Positions 21,967 through 34,000 of a DNA stretch of 64,000 nucleotides are shown here, piece after piece. Numbering within the stretch: position 1 is the first letter of the stretch; each line of letters starts with the position of its first letter. The position numbers and the translations under genes are program-made. The notes beneath the pieces are model-generated. The model saw only the letters and a program-made list of their open reading frames with translations. It had not been told where the DNA came from and did no database searches. Source of the DNA: Bipolaris cookei (taxonomy: Eukaryota; Ascomycota; Dothideomycetes; Pleosporales; Pleosporaceae); NCBI GenBank assembly GCA_002286855.1, contig NRSV01000027.1:79772-143771 (forward strand), given 5' to 3'.

Positions 21967-22983
21967 ATGTACAAGACTCTCGCCTCCATCACGGCTATCG
22001 CAGCTCTTGCTGCTACCGCTACTGCGCACGGCTCCCTCACCGGTGTCAGCCTCAATGGCGTCTACGAGCAGGGCTACCTTATCGAATACTACTATGCCAT
22101 GCAGCAAGGCGGCAAGGTCCCTGAGCACCTTGGCTGGTACGCTGAGAACCTCGACAACGGCTTCGTAGAGCCATCAAAGTTCGGCACTGGCGACATCATC
22201 TGCCACAAGGCCGGCAGCCCCAAGGGTAGCTCGGACACCATGGGCAAGATCCCCGCTGGTGGCAAGATCGACTTTCACTGGAACACATGGCCCGAATCCC
22301 ACGTTGGTCCTGTCCTCACTTACGCTGCTTCCTACACCGGCGACCTTCAGTCCGTCAAGAAGGAGGAACTTAAGTGGTTCAAGATTGAGGGTGTTGGTTA
22401 CGAGAACGGCGAGTGGGCTGCTGTCAAGATGATTGGCAACAACAACACCTGGACCACTACTGTCCCTGAGAATCTTGCTGCTGGCAAGTACGTCTTCCGC
22501 CACGAGATCATTGCACTCCACGCCGCTGGCCAGGAGAACGGTGCCCAGAACTATCCCCAGTGCGTCAACATTGAGGTTACCGGCAGCGGTACCGAGAAGC
22601 CCGAGGGTGTTGTTGGTACCAAGCTCTACACTTCCACCGACCCCGGTATCAAGTTTGACGTCTACTCTGGCAAGTTGGACAGCTACGTCGTCCCTGGTCC
22701 TGCCGCCATGGGCGCTGGCTCTGGCTCTGGCTCTGGCTCTGGCTCTACTCCCAAGCCCACCCCCTCATCCACCCCCTCCAGCGCGCCCTCTACTCCTTCG
22801 CCAAGTGCATCTGCTCCTACTGCTTCTGTCACTCCCGAAGCTCAGAAGCCCGCTCCTTCCACTGCTCCTTCAAGTGGTAACCTCCCCGAGACCTTCACCC
22901 TCGACACCTTCATCACTTGGCTCGAGGGTAAGGCCAGCAGCTCTGCTAGCAAGGCCCGCCGCCACGCTCGTTCTTTCTTGTAA
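21967..22983 (+). CDS. AA9 lytic polysaccharide monooxygenase
   Basis: Copper enzyme (formerly GH61) that oxidatively cleaves cellulose and related glucans outside the cell. Single exon, 338 aa. Signal peptide 1-20 ends ATA, exposing His21 as the mature N-terminus, required for the copper histidine brace. The second brace His is His112 (SHVGPVLTY). The axial Tyr region is QNYPQCVN with Gln194 and Tyr196. Cys79 and Cys199 probably form the conserved disulfide. The catalytic domain ends near 235. It is followed by a Gly-Ser repeat, a long Ser/Thr/Pro linker and a conserved-looking C-terminal tail (LPETFTLDTFITWLE) with basic residues, instead of a CBM1. Likely induced on plant polymers, though no regulatory site was verified. 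Confidence 0.95.
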   Translation: MYKTLASITAIAALAATATAHGSLTGVSLNGVYEQGYLIEYYYAMQQGGKVPEHLGWYAENLDNGFVEPSKFGTGDIICHKAGSPKGSSDTMGKIPAGGKIDFHWNTWPESHVGPVLTYAASYTGDLQSVKKEELKWFKIEGVGYENGEWAAVKMIGNNNTWTTTVPENLAAGKYVFRHEIIALHAAGQENGAQNYPQCVNIEVTGSGTEKPEGVVGTKLYTSTDPGIKFDVYSGKLDSYVVPGPAAMGAGSGSGSGSGSTPKPTPSSTPSSAPSTPSPSASAPTASVTPEAQKPAPSTAPSSGNLPETFTLDTFITWLEGKASSSASKARRHARSFL

Positions 22984-23566
22984 GCATTTTCATGATGGCT
23001 TGGCAAACTATTCATCACGGCGATGAGATTATGCGATGGATTCTTTTGAGGTTCGTTCGTTCGGTCGTTGGATACGACGAGTGCCTTCGATTCTTTGTGT
23101 ATAGTACATACCCTTTTTGTAGCATAGCGCTCTGAACATATACCTTTTCACCACTAAGATATCTTTTGTGCCATGCATGTGACTGTAAATGTGACTGTAT
23201 TTTCTGCGGTTGTGAGGAAGAACTAAGGCATGCGGCCTTGTGCTATCTCAATCGCGATGGCACTTGAGACTAGTGAAGGATTGAAGACAACATCACAACG
23301 GCATAGCTATCACCTTGGCACATAGAGGATGAGAAATATCATTGGATAGTTGAGGCTAGTTTTTGGTAACACTGCCAAGCTAGTAGTATAACGGCGTTAT
23401 CCATGCTCGTCGAGGAGAAAGAAACACCGCCGTCCTACCCAGATGATCTGATGTGTGCAAGGCGTAAGCCAAATCCTTTGTCCAAGGGAAGGCGACCTCA
23501 AATAGAAAACAAGAAAGAAAAAGAAAAGACACCATAGTACCCATGAACAAGAACCAGACCCCATCC
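22984..23566. other. Convergent intergenic, 583 bp
   Basis: Shared 3' flank of the AA9 gene (plus) and the small gene at 23567-24001 (minus). No repeat or coding signal seen. Confidence 0.55.
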
Positions 23567-24001
23567 TCAACCCTTCTTGTACTTGTTGATGAGCCCCCAG
23601 AACTCGGCATCAAGCCTTCTCTCCTTGGTATCAGTCTCGTGGAGCATGCGTGCTCGCTTTACTATGTCGCGCTGAATCTTTATGACCTCTTCTAGCGGCT
23701 CGCGCTTGTACACGCACGTGTGCTCGAGCGTCACCAAGTTGACTTCGAGGTCATGGTCCATGTAGGGCTTGTACTTGTTCTCGGAGCACATGCGGATGAA
23801 TTCCGTGTAGACGTCGGTCAAGGCGCTGAATAGGGACATCATCTTGTAGAGGATTTTGTCAAGTCTTTTGTGGATCTGCTGGAGCTGGTGGACGTCGGCG
23901 GGGTCCATGGTGTAGGTGGGAGCTGCAGTGGGTGGAGGCGTTTCTGCAGTTGGTGTAGTCGCCGATGGTGGAGCGAATTGAGGCATCTTTGTGGAGTCCA
24001 T
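23567..24001 (-). CDS. Small unrecognised helical protein, 144 aa
   Basis: Single-exon frame from ATG 24001, chosen because the sequence before it is low-complexity leader even though the frame stays open. The first ~30 residues are Pro/Thr/Ala-rich. From about residue 33 the protein is predicted mostly alpha-helical, with regular heptad-like hydrophobics (VHQLQQIHKRLDKILYKMM; LEEVIKIQRDIVKRARML) and a charged C-terminus. Helical, Lys/Glu-rich composition and lack of a signal peptide suggest a small intracellular subunit or adaptor. I do not recognise a family. It faces the M28 peptidase gene divergently across 1.3 kb. Confidence 0.6.
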   Translation of the reverse strand: MDSTKMPQFAPPSATTPTAETPPPTAAPTYTMDPADVHQLQQIHKRLDKILYKMMSLFSALTDVYTEFIRMCSENKYKPYMDHDLEVNLVTLEHTCVYKREPLEEVIKIQRDIVKRARMLHETDTKERRLDAEFWGLINKYKKG

Positions 24002-25318
24002 GTTTGTTGAAGGCGGTCTTGTTGATGTGCTTTTTGTCTTTTGTGATGGTAATGTGTGTGGAGATGGAGGTAGAAGCGGATGTGAAGGGTAATAGGCATG
24101 TTTGACTAGCACTTGCAAACGCTTTTTGCACTCACCTCTTAATCTAGTAAAGGGCCAGTGAGGATGGAAGATTAAGGTTAGACACTTGGAGAAAATTAGA
24201 AAACATGTGGACCCCAACTCCTCTGTGTGCATGGCACTCCTTTTGTTCTTTCAGTGCAGTGACTACGGCTTGATTTGGCGCTTCCATCTTCTCAAGCTGA
24301 TATGTACTGCCCATGAAGCCCTGCAGTGAATGCTTGGGAATTCAAAGTCTTCTGGTTCAGCAGAACCGGTATTAGGTGACGTAGAGTGCTCTAGAAGTCT
24401 CCACACCAACAGTTACACTCGATTGTGGACTATATACTTCCAATTCTACTTCGCCCATTGCATGTACTTGTATTTTTTTAAAAGCTACATCTAGCACTGC
24501 ATGTTTACGCGTCACATTGCATGGTGCGCGTTGATCTTCTGTAATACCCATCAGTTGTGGCGGTACAGTAAAAATAGCTCTCATTGCTCAGTTCAAAGTC
24601 TGTAAGAGTTATTGTCAGTCGAGTAATGAGGCAAATAAGGGTTTAAACATCAGTGTCTTGCTGAATACCTCGAGCAAGTGTTGAAAGAACAGACGCTCAA
24701 ATCGCCGAATTTCTAAAACGGGTTGGGTTTTCTGAAGTGATTTTGAGGATGTCCGGTCAAAAGAAATAGAGCATTGCAAGTGCTGAGATTGGCTCTGTGT
24801 AATTCAATTAGATAGCTAAGATGCAACGGAGGAAAAGATCCAGCAAGAACGCCCAGATGTAATCAAGAGAGCACCCCAAAAAATCATGTGGACGACAGCT
24901 ATCGACTTTACGACGAGCAGTTGTATTCGTTCTGCGTTTGGCTGCTTCTGAATTGCTACGTGTAAATGCTGGCTCTCGCCACTGCTCACAGGAATGGCAT
25001 CATCAAAGCGACCAATACCATCTCATGCAGACGATGAAATGAGATGCAGCAAAAATGAGATATGCCCAAATTTTGTTGTAGTTGCCTGCAGCTTCAATAT
25101 GCATGTAGATGCCGCGGCTCTTTACACCCCTGACAGAAGATGCGCGCTAAGATACGAGCGGATAAGATGTTCATGCAGGTGACGCCATTAGAGCCGAAAC
25201 AGCGCGATAGCTTGCTGGTGGGGTTGGCCTTATCATCTCCAAAACCTCTGGTTAGGTGTTGAAGACTCATCATTTCTTGTATACAAAGCTCCTGGCGAGC
25301 AATGAAAAGCTAGCAGCC
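24002..25318. other. Divergent intergenic, 1.3 kb
   Basis: Between the small helical-protein gene (minus) and the M28 peptidase gene (plus). AT-rich, with no ORF of convincing composition and no repeat recognised. Presumably contains both promoters. Confidence 0.55.
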
Positions 25319-27808
25319 ATGGCCGACGAGAGAAGTCCATTGATTCAGCGCGTCGATGTGCGCCCCCATCGCGACCGTTACCCACACCATCGCCTTCGGT
25401 TCTTCTGCACCACCTTCCTGAGCGCGACAATAATCGCTGGTGGGCTTGCTGCCATCTTCTTTTTCGCCATTGCGCCTCCCACCCAAGACGACGAAGCTTC
25501 TGCATCACGTGTATCTGCACTCCTTTCCTCTGCCTCACAAGTCCCTGAAGGATGGGAACGCAAGACGGCACTAGACTTTGACGACCTACAAAAGACTCTG
25601 CTTGAGACACCAAGTGCAGAAAAGGCGGAATACTGGAGCAGATACTATACCAGCGGGCCACATCTTGCCGGAAAGAACTTTAGCCAGGCACTATGGACAA
25701 GAGAACGATGGGAGGAATGGGGAGTCGCTAGCACCATCGTCGACTATGAAGTGTACATCAACTACCCAAAAGGTCATCGGTTGGCTCTGATGGAAAAGAT
25801 TGGAAATGGGCACGAGAAGAATGATATTCCCGCTAGTTCAGAGGATGCATGGAAGGTCACGTACGAAGCGCGGTTGGAAGAAGATGTTTTGGACGAGGAC
25901 AAGTCAAGCCAACTTGCAGACCGAGTACCTACCTTCCACGGATACAGCGCTTCAGGAAATGTCACGGCTCCATATGTGTTCGTCAACTATGGTACATACA
26001 AGGATTTTGAGGAACTCAGGGCAGCAAACGTCAGTCTGGAAGGCAAGATTGCGTTGGCAAAGTATGGTGGCGTCTTCCGTGGCCTGAAGGTCAAGCGTGC
26101 TCAAGAACTGGGTATGGTTGGCGTGGTCATGTACAGCGATCCTGGTGATGATGGTGAGCTCACTGAGAAGAACGGTGTCGCATGTTATCCAGACGGTCCA
26201 GCCAGAGAGCCTAGCAGTGTCCAGCGAGGAAGCGTCCAGTTCTTGAGTAAGTTGAGCCTTGTTCTTCCAGTGCTTTGCTAATGCTGTGGCCCCTTCAGGT
26301 TTCGCTCCAGGTGACCCAACTACTCCTGGCTACCCTTCAAAGCCTGGTTGTCCCCGCCAGCCCGTTGATCACGCTATGCCACATATTCCATCTCTGCCCA
26401 TCTCCTACTTAGACGCCCTCCCTCTCCTTAAAGCTCTCAACGGGCATGGTCCGAAAGCATCATCGTTCAACGAACATTGGCATGGCGGTGGCTTGGATTA
26501 CAAGGGTGTGGAGTACAATGTTGGACCGTCTCCAGATGACGTTGTCCTGAATCTCGTAAACGAACAGGAATACGTTACAACACCGCTGTGGAATGTAGTT
26601 GGGGTTATCAACGGCACGATCAGCGACGAAGTCATTGTCTTGGGAAATCATCGGGATGCGTGGATTGCCGGAGGCGCAGGGGACCCTAATAGCGGCTCTG
26701 CAGCTCTGAATGAAGTGATCCGAAGCTTCAGTGCTGCGATGGAAGCTGGATGGAAGCCATGGAGAACCATCGTGTTCGCGAGCTGGGATGGCGAAGAGTA
26801 CGGTTTGGTCGGAAGTACGGAATGGGTGGAGGAATACTTACCCTGGCTTTCTGCCTCGGCTGTCGCATACCTCAATGTCGACGTTGGCACAAATGGGCCA
26901 GACTTCAAGCTTTCGGCTGCACCGCTGTTGAGCAGGGTAGTTGAGGAGGCCAGTAAGTATGCATCGATGCTCTGTTGATTGGACATGGCTAATTCAACCT
27001 AGTTCAAATGGTTGCCTCTCCTAACCAGACTGTACCTGGCCAGTCGGTATACAACGTATGGGATAAGAAGATCGAGACAATGGGATCCGGCAGCGACTTC
27101 ACAGCCTTTCAAGACTTTGCTGGTATCCCGTCGATTGACATGGGCTTTGGCTTTGACGCCAAGTCTGCAGTCTACCACTACCACAGCAACTACGACTCTT
27201 TCGACTGGATGAAAAGGTACGGCGATCCTAATTTCGAGTATCACGCCACCATATCAAAGATCTGGGCACTCGTAGCCGCCAAGCTTGTTGACTCGCCTGT
27301 CCTTCAATTCAATGCTACAGACTACGCGCTCGGTCTGAGCAAGTACGTCCAAGCCGCCAAACATACAGCACAAGTGGCTGCTTCACATAAGATATCATTC
27401 GAAAGCTGGCAACCTCTTGACGACGCGGTATCCCATTTTCTCGATGCCTCTGCAGCTCACGACGAAAGAGCTGCCGATCTCGAACTTCAGTATTCACTTA
27501 TTGACCATATCCCCTGGTGGCAACCCTGGAAGAAGTTCCAACTCTTCGTTGCTATTCGCGCAGTCAACAGCAAGTACAAATACTTGGAGCGCAAGTTCTT
27601 GTTTCCCGAAGGGCTTGACGGGCGAAGCTGGTTCAAGCACGTGGTCTTTGCACCAGGTAAGTGGACTGGCTACTCGGGCGCGACCTTTCCTGGTATAGTA
27701 GAAGCTATCGGAGAGGGTGACGAGGCGGCTACCAAACGTTGGGTTGCCATTGTTACCAAGGCCATTGAAAGTGCTGCGGATTGGTTGAAAAAAGATGATT
27801 GGGCATGA
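25319..27808 (+). CDS. Glutamate carboxypeptidase II-like M28 metallopeptidase
   Basis: Membrane-anchored M28B peptidase of the PSMA/NAALADase and transferrin-receptor type. Known fungal relatives are thought to act at the vacuole or cell surface on peptides. Three exons: 25319-26246, 26299-26952 and 27003-27808. Introns are GTAAGT..CAG and GTAAGT..TAG; the product is 795 aa. A cytoplasmic N-terminus precedes one TM segment at about residues 38-58 (type II topology). A PA-type insert follows. The zinc-site motifs are intact: HRDAW (His427, Asp429), GDPNSGSA (Asp438) and DGEEYG (Glu475/476), plus a later YHSNYDSFDW histidine. The C-terminal TFR-dimer-type helical domain is present. The TTPGYPSKPG segment is also typical. 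An upstream in-frame ATG at 25256 is ignored, since 25319 directly opens a good N-terminus. Confidence 0.9.
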
Positions 27809-28199
27809 AGCTATTTGCTTGTACATGGGTGAAGCAGTGTACGAGGTAGATGGCTATATTGCTTTCACAGTGATATCCCCTGTAGTTGAAGAAGTAATTT
27901 AAATCACTTAGTCATGTTGCACATTGTATTGGGCCAACGCAGAAGAGATTCCATCAAGTGGTCATAAGTAAGAAACAGAAAATCAGAATCTAAAGCCCAT
28001 CCTTTCTTAACGACTATATCTTTTCTCTCCTGTTTACCACCTGACGACGGCGGGGCATCGTGGCTCATGGAGAAGATCCGACATTCGGGATGGATGTAGC
28101 TTAGACAAGGTCTAAGCGGGCGGGTATAAGGCGGAGAAACAGCGACTGGCGAGGTATATATCGATAAAGGGGGTGTACGGCGGAAGATTCGGTCAGGAA

Positions 28200-28212
28200 G
28201 GGGGGGGGGGGG
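28200..28212. repeat. Poly-G homopolymer (13 nt)
   Basis: Uninterrupted guanine run inside the gene-poor stretch. Confidence 0.8.
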
Positions 28213-28797
28213 TTGCTCGGGGATTCTGAACGATGCTGCGGCAGTAAAGAGGGCTTAACTAAATGTACGTCGTTAGCTTTTTGTTTGTGTTCACGTATCA
28301 ACTTGAAAACAATAAGCAAAAATGTTATCGCTAGGCTTTACTACTAGGATAGTAATCTCAATCACTGCAGCACAGTTAAAAGCGATGTCCTAGTCTACCC
28401 GTACGCTTGGATTCCGCATTCAAGAAATATGAAAGCGGATTCCAGATCGTAGGATAGAAAAGAATATGTTTGCTCTTGCGACTCTGCGTGCCACCATGCT
28501 TATAAGAAAAGCACGGAGATAGAGCGAGAAAATCGCAGCGGAGGTGCAGGTGGGGAGGGAGACAGTAAGAGGCTAGGCATACCTGAGAATGGCTCTAATG
28601 ATGTGCATCGCTGGAGCCTGATTGTTGTTGTTTTTGCCATCACATTCACTTTACAACCAAGCCCTGGCTGGCCATTGTCGTGGAACCATGTCTTAGGCCA
28701 GAGACAAACGCTCCTGTTGCTCAGCCTTCAGTGATAGTAAGCTTACGTAGTTTTGTTTTCAAGTTACGTCTGGGTTAGGCCTACAGGACTCAAGGTA

Positions 28798-29211
28798 CTA
28801 CAACCATTGGTAAAAGTTTCGCTCCCGTTCCTCAGCGACTTTCATGTCACTGCGGTCTTGAACATATATTTGAAACTCGGTCATGTGAATTTCTATATGC
28901 AAATCGATGATGGCGACGTCCGAATTGCGAGCATACATCAAGGAAAGGATGAAGAGTGTCCTCTGGTAGAGGCTGGACCAGATTCTATCAACGTCTTCCT
29001 GGAGTTCTCTTGCCAATCCCTTTGGTATTATGCAAAGAGGTGATGGAGGGGACTCAGTGCGAGGTGGAAAGGGAGTAACAATAGGAGGGGGAGGTGGATT
29101 TCGTGTAGGCGAGAGTAGAGCACGCCGTGATGGCTGCAAGTTGCCTTGACGAGCTCGACGAGCTCGACGGCCAACGGGACGGTCTGTTTCTCGAATTTCA
29201 TTGTTGTTCAT
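28798..29211 (-). CDS. Weak hypothetical ORF, 137 aa
   Basis: Begins MNNNEIRETDR, then an Arg-rich and Pro-rich region (RRARRARQ; NPPPPP), then a helical, mixed-charge second half. A direct GAGCTCGAC repeat lies near its 5' end (29,152-29,170). No family recognised. It sits inside the gene-poor stretch and may be a repeat remnant. Confidence 0.25.
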   Translation of the reverse strand: MNNNEIRETDRPVGRRARRARQGNLQPSRRALLSPTRNPPPPPIVTPFPPRTESPPSPLCIIPKGLARELQEDVDRIWSSLYQRTLFILSLMYARNSDVAIIDLHIEIHMTEFQIYVQDRSDMKVAEERERNFYQWL

Positions 29212-30776
29212 AGCATTTGTGATAAAATTGGCGTGTCTAATTTATTGTTTGGTGTCAATTTCAAGGGTATATTGCATCAGTGCGCAAGGTGCGTTTGCTC
29301 CAGAGCCGGCGACCACTACGCAACGCCCCACTTTTCAAGTCACTGTCTAACTGGCAACTATGAAAACTCTCTCACTCAATTCCCACGAACTCTCCAACAC
29401 TCAAACCCAATCCTCTGTGAGGCTCAACAATGGCACTTTTATCTCACTCTGTCCCCCATACCAAGCTGAGTTTACCCCTTATTATCTCTCACCCACATTA
29501 ACACTGCGTCCAATGATGATTGTCTTTACGACAGTTGTATTTTTTGATTTCCCCATGATAACTATACGTTTGTATCACGGGCACATCACTGAGGACAGCT
29601 CACTGACCCACAGATACACCAAGCGCCTCTACTGTAAATGACTGACACACTGCAGGTTCGCCAGATGTCCAAGAGACACAGGAACTCGGTTTTTGATAGA
29701 GTAACACCATCAAAACAACCGCCACTAGACCGAATGGTAACATTAAGCTGAGTCTTCCTTTACTCCCCTCACTGCTTACATATTGGAGCGGCCTATCGAC
29801 AGACACTGTGATGAACGAAAATTTTGTAGTTTTCAACGCAGATTTCAAATGAAGACAGCAGCCTTCTTCTGAGACTATTTTGAGTGAGAGTTATTCATTT
29901 ATCTGCTTTATTTACTAGCTTTCATTTTTCTCCATTCAGATAGTAACGCACTGCAGGTTTCCTCCGCCAACCCCGAATCACGACAGCTGCCACACAGTAA
30001 CGATGCTCATAAGTCACACTTGATGAGGGACACCAGGTAAGATCTGTATGAGGTCCTGACAAAAGTCTTTGTGTTTTGTATTTGACCATCTGATTATCTC
30101 CAAGTGCAGTGGCCTAGATCAATGTGCCAGCCACAGTGGAGTCTGACAGCTCTTCCATTGTCATAACTCTCCCAATGGCTGGCTATATTAATATCCCATC
30201 TCAAAAATAAGGCGACATGCTCTTGTGTTGTGACCTTTGAAAACAAGTTGGGTACATTCATATATAGATCAACGATACTGTGTTTTGTGCTCTATTTTTC
30301 AGTGCTGTGACTTGTCATGAATGAAAATTTGCGTGAGTGTGCGTGCATTCTGACAAACAAGTGTGCTGAGAGCTTAGCCGAATTTTGTAACAGAAGAGTG
30401 TATAGTAGAGATAGACACGAATGGCGTTGGCGCGAGATGTGGGTAATACAACAGTTTGTGCTGTACGCTTAAGTGTTATGACACTTAGACGTAATTCATA
30501 TCTAAGTCTGCTTGCTGTAAAAGAAAAAAAAGCTTACAGTCATGCTGGTTTGCGCTATTAATAAACCTATGCATATCCCAGTATCTCTCTGGCACGGGGC
30601 TCAAGACAGGGATCTGCTTATGCTAATGAAAAGCCTCACTGTTTCTATCACAGTCTTTATATCTACGCCAGTTACCCTGTATCTGCTGTAACATTCGTGC
30701 TAAGAGTTGCGCCAACCGTGTAGGTTAACAGTATTATAGCATCAAAGTTCAGTATCAAACTAAGCATTCTCTTCCC

Positions 30777-31055
30777 CTATGTATGCTTGCTTCCTTGGGG
30801 CACCAAAGTCCTGAGGTTTTCTTTGTATTGTTCGTGGAAAGCATGCGCGGTGCTGGCCAGGAGTCTATCGGCCGTGTCGCGCACAGCTGTGTAGGTAGGC
30901 GAAAACCCGCGTCGATCGAGATCAAGTATATTATTGACTATTACCTCCTCCTCTAGCATTCTACCGCCCCTCGACCCGCCATCTACCCTAATACAGCCAA
31001 AATCTACACTGCGCGGACCTAGCGACTCCTTTCCACCCCGCATTACAACACACAA
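30777..31055 (-). pseudogene. pogo/Fot1-type transposase relic (HTH-CENPB region)
   Basis: The frame contains LEEEVIVNNILDLDRRGFSP followed by a VRDTADRLLAS-like helix. This matches the second, CENP-B-type helix-turn-helix of Tc1/pogo transposases (usual form: a charged EEE start, then ILDLDRRGFPP...VRDMAN.LL). The similarity stops before the GKNWVSRF segment and no DDE catalytic domain follows, so it is a decayed fragment. It resembles the equivalent segment of the element at 42378-43443 (both have LEEEVIV). Confidence 0.65.
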
Positions 31056-34000
31056 AAGAGTAATGCTAGGGCCTGTAAGAAGACAAGAATACCCGTAGTT
31101 ATGATACTAGCAAATTCCCTTGTTCTGGGATCGCTGAAGGGTAGAAAAGTGTGGATCTGAACGCTCTTCGGTAATTGGTGTAAGGAGAGACCGGGACATT
31201 CTTTGAGGGGGATAAGACATGGCAACGAAAAAGAGATCTGAGGAGAGGACCAGATGTTGAGAAAGAAGGAGGTAGCGACAGAAGAGAATAGGAGGGGTGG
31301 TAATGGGAAAAGAGATATACGGTGTTGAAGGGCAGAAGAACGGGCTATACAAGGGGTAAAGGGGGAGAGGAAATAGGCAGGTGGAAATAGATTGGAGAAG
31401 AAGGAGACTGATACAGAGAGGGAGTCTCGCCTGCAGAAAGACAGGGTCGTTATGCAGGATCATACGCGGCATTGCTGTGTTTTCTTTGGCTTACCTTCGC
31501 ATAAGAGCAACATCTCTCATATGTTGAGTTCATTGGTTTGACCCGTGTTGTAAGATTTGGTTACTCTGAAGGTTGGCATATCTACGGGTAGCTATATAAG
31601 TTTATGCGCGTCTGATAGAAGTCTTTACCACACCGTTCTTCTATGACTTTTAGTGTACGTTATTGCATGACTTTGCCTCATTACTGAAGCTATATACAGG
31701 CTTCCTTCGAGACGGGTATCATGCTGTCATAGCCGTCTGCGTCAATGGTGCCTTGTTCGAAAAGCAGAATAACAGAATGAGTGTGGCTGCTGTAACTTCA
31801 ACGAGCCGCATATAGATCGTCTTGAGAACTCATGTCGGGTACAGCCTTATCGTTGGTAGAAAGAGAGGCTCCAATAACATACAGAGGGAGAACCCTACTC
31901 ACAGCCGTCAGGAAAAAGCCTGGAAATAGATAGCGGAAGCAAGACAATCTCAGTATTTGAGCAGAGCTGAGCATTTTGCCCGAGCACGATATTGACAGAT
32001 GGCACAAGACATAGCGATGTTGTCCTGCAGTTTCCCCATCCCTGCAAGCGCCGTTGCAAGAGATTCAGTCGACCGCCACCAACAATACATATACAATATT
32101 GGGCCACCGGCTTGTCATAAAACGATGCCAACACCAAATGGTGCACCTGGATCATTTCGAATTTTATGGAAAATCTAATCCGGGTAGAGAAAGCAACTCA
32201 TGCAGCGACCAAAGTAGACGATAAACCGGGCTTCCGCATCGGCGGTGTAAACGGTGTAAGGACTCTCACAGTAACTCCGCTAACAAGACCACTGCTGTGA
32301 TACACACGTCTGTAAGACACAGCACGTTTAGGTTATAGTGAGAAATACAATCTGAGTGCCTTGCTGACGCAAAAGTTCCACCACTTTTGCAGAGACCAGA
32401 TGTCACCAGTGCCCTCGGTTCCCGAGAAGAAGCCGCCAGCAGAATTGCGGAAGTATTTGCAAGCCGATGATAAATTTATAGCTGAATTCTATTTGAGAAT
32501 CTTATACAAAAGAGATGGATCGGCGTAAATCTAGAACCACGAGTGTGGCACAAGCAGCGAGTCGGTCCACGCGGATACCTCTGGTGGAAAGAATATGTTA
32601 AGCAAGTATCGTCCATGGATGCGAAATAAGGGCAGGATCTTGAGTACCAGCATTATGTTGCTAAAGCAAATTGAAGTCTCCCGCACAATAAGAAGTATGA
32701 TATTGTTACAGCCAGCTGTATAGTTCTGTTGGTCTGAAGTATGTTCCACGTTGTCGACATTGACGTCTAACTTTTGGACCTAGGTACGACAACGGACGCC
32801 TTCGGCTTAGAAGATTCGACACAACGCCATACCCGTTATAATTCGATGCTCACAAAACACCAGATATCGCTTGTACGAAACGATGTTGGATGATTTTGAC
32901 GTAAACTTGTTACTGATAACCCAAAGGCGAACTTCCTTCCAGGGCATCGATTATGCGTGATCGAATCATCCTCGGCGGTCGTATCAATTTTCTCAAACTA
33001 ATAATCGGGTCGGCGATTCTTTCCGGACACCATTGAGATTTGCTGAAATTAAAACGCCAATATCCTTCCAAAGAACCTGAACGATAAAGAGAGTTACTTC
33101 CGTAGTATGTACAGAGCCATGGAATACCTCGCCATCAAGGAACGCGACATGACCATTGTTTTCTGCATCTCTGCATGAAAATAAGGGTTAAACTTCTTTC
33201 GGGATGATTAAAGTCTAAACGTCATCATGCCTTAGATTTTCGTCGAAGCAGATGTTGAGGTTGACTCCAATAACAGAAGTAAGAGACGAAGCTGACGAGG
33301 GCTCTTAGCATATAGCGAAATCACTCAAAGGTTGGTATTGCTATTGCTCGGGTCTCCCAACACAAAGTATCATGTTTAAGGTCCAAGGGTGGAAAAAGAG
33401 CTGGACTATGCTGTCGCGCCACCGAATGGCGTTACTGCTGGGCTGATCGAGCCCTAGGTTTGATTTTTCATATTTGAATTTGAGTTGACCGCAATTCTGA
33501 AACTCAGCAAGGTATCTCAGCTCAATATAACAGAACAAAGCATCGTTGTATACACACTCAGCGTTACACGATAAGCTAATAACAGTGTCCCACACTGCAT
33601 CACATCAGCACCGCCCATCAACATAGTAGAATATATCCAGTCAGAGTAATAGACAAAATACAAGTTGAAGACTGGCTTTGAGTACATCGTAGCGTTAGAG
33701 CGAACCGAGTGCTCTTATAGATGGGTGCGATGGACGCAGTATTTCCGAACGAGAATCTAATGTGGGCCCTTCGTATATCCTAAGGTTCTTCACGAAGTAT
33801 AGCAAACCAGGCTCAAAGATTAGGTTGGTGTCCTTTCTCAGGTTGCGATCCTTGTAGGTGCAGCAACGGTATTGGGAGCGGTCACTTTGAGTCTCTGATG
33901 ATGGAGTCTCCCTGGGCGACGAGAAGAGTTATATGTTCCGTAGAAAGTGCTAAACTATCATCCAGCTTTTAGCTTTGACCAAAGGGTCAGCATCACCAGA

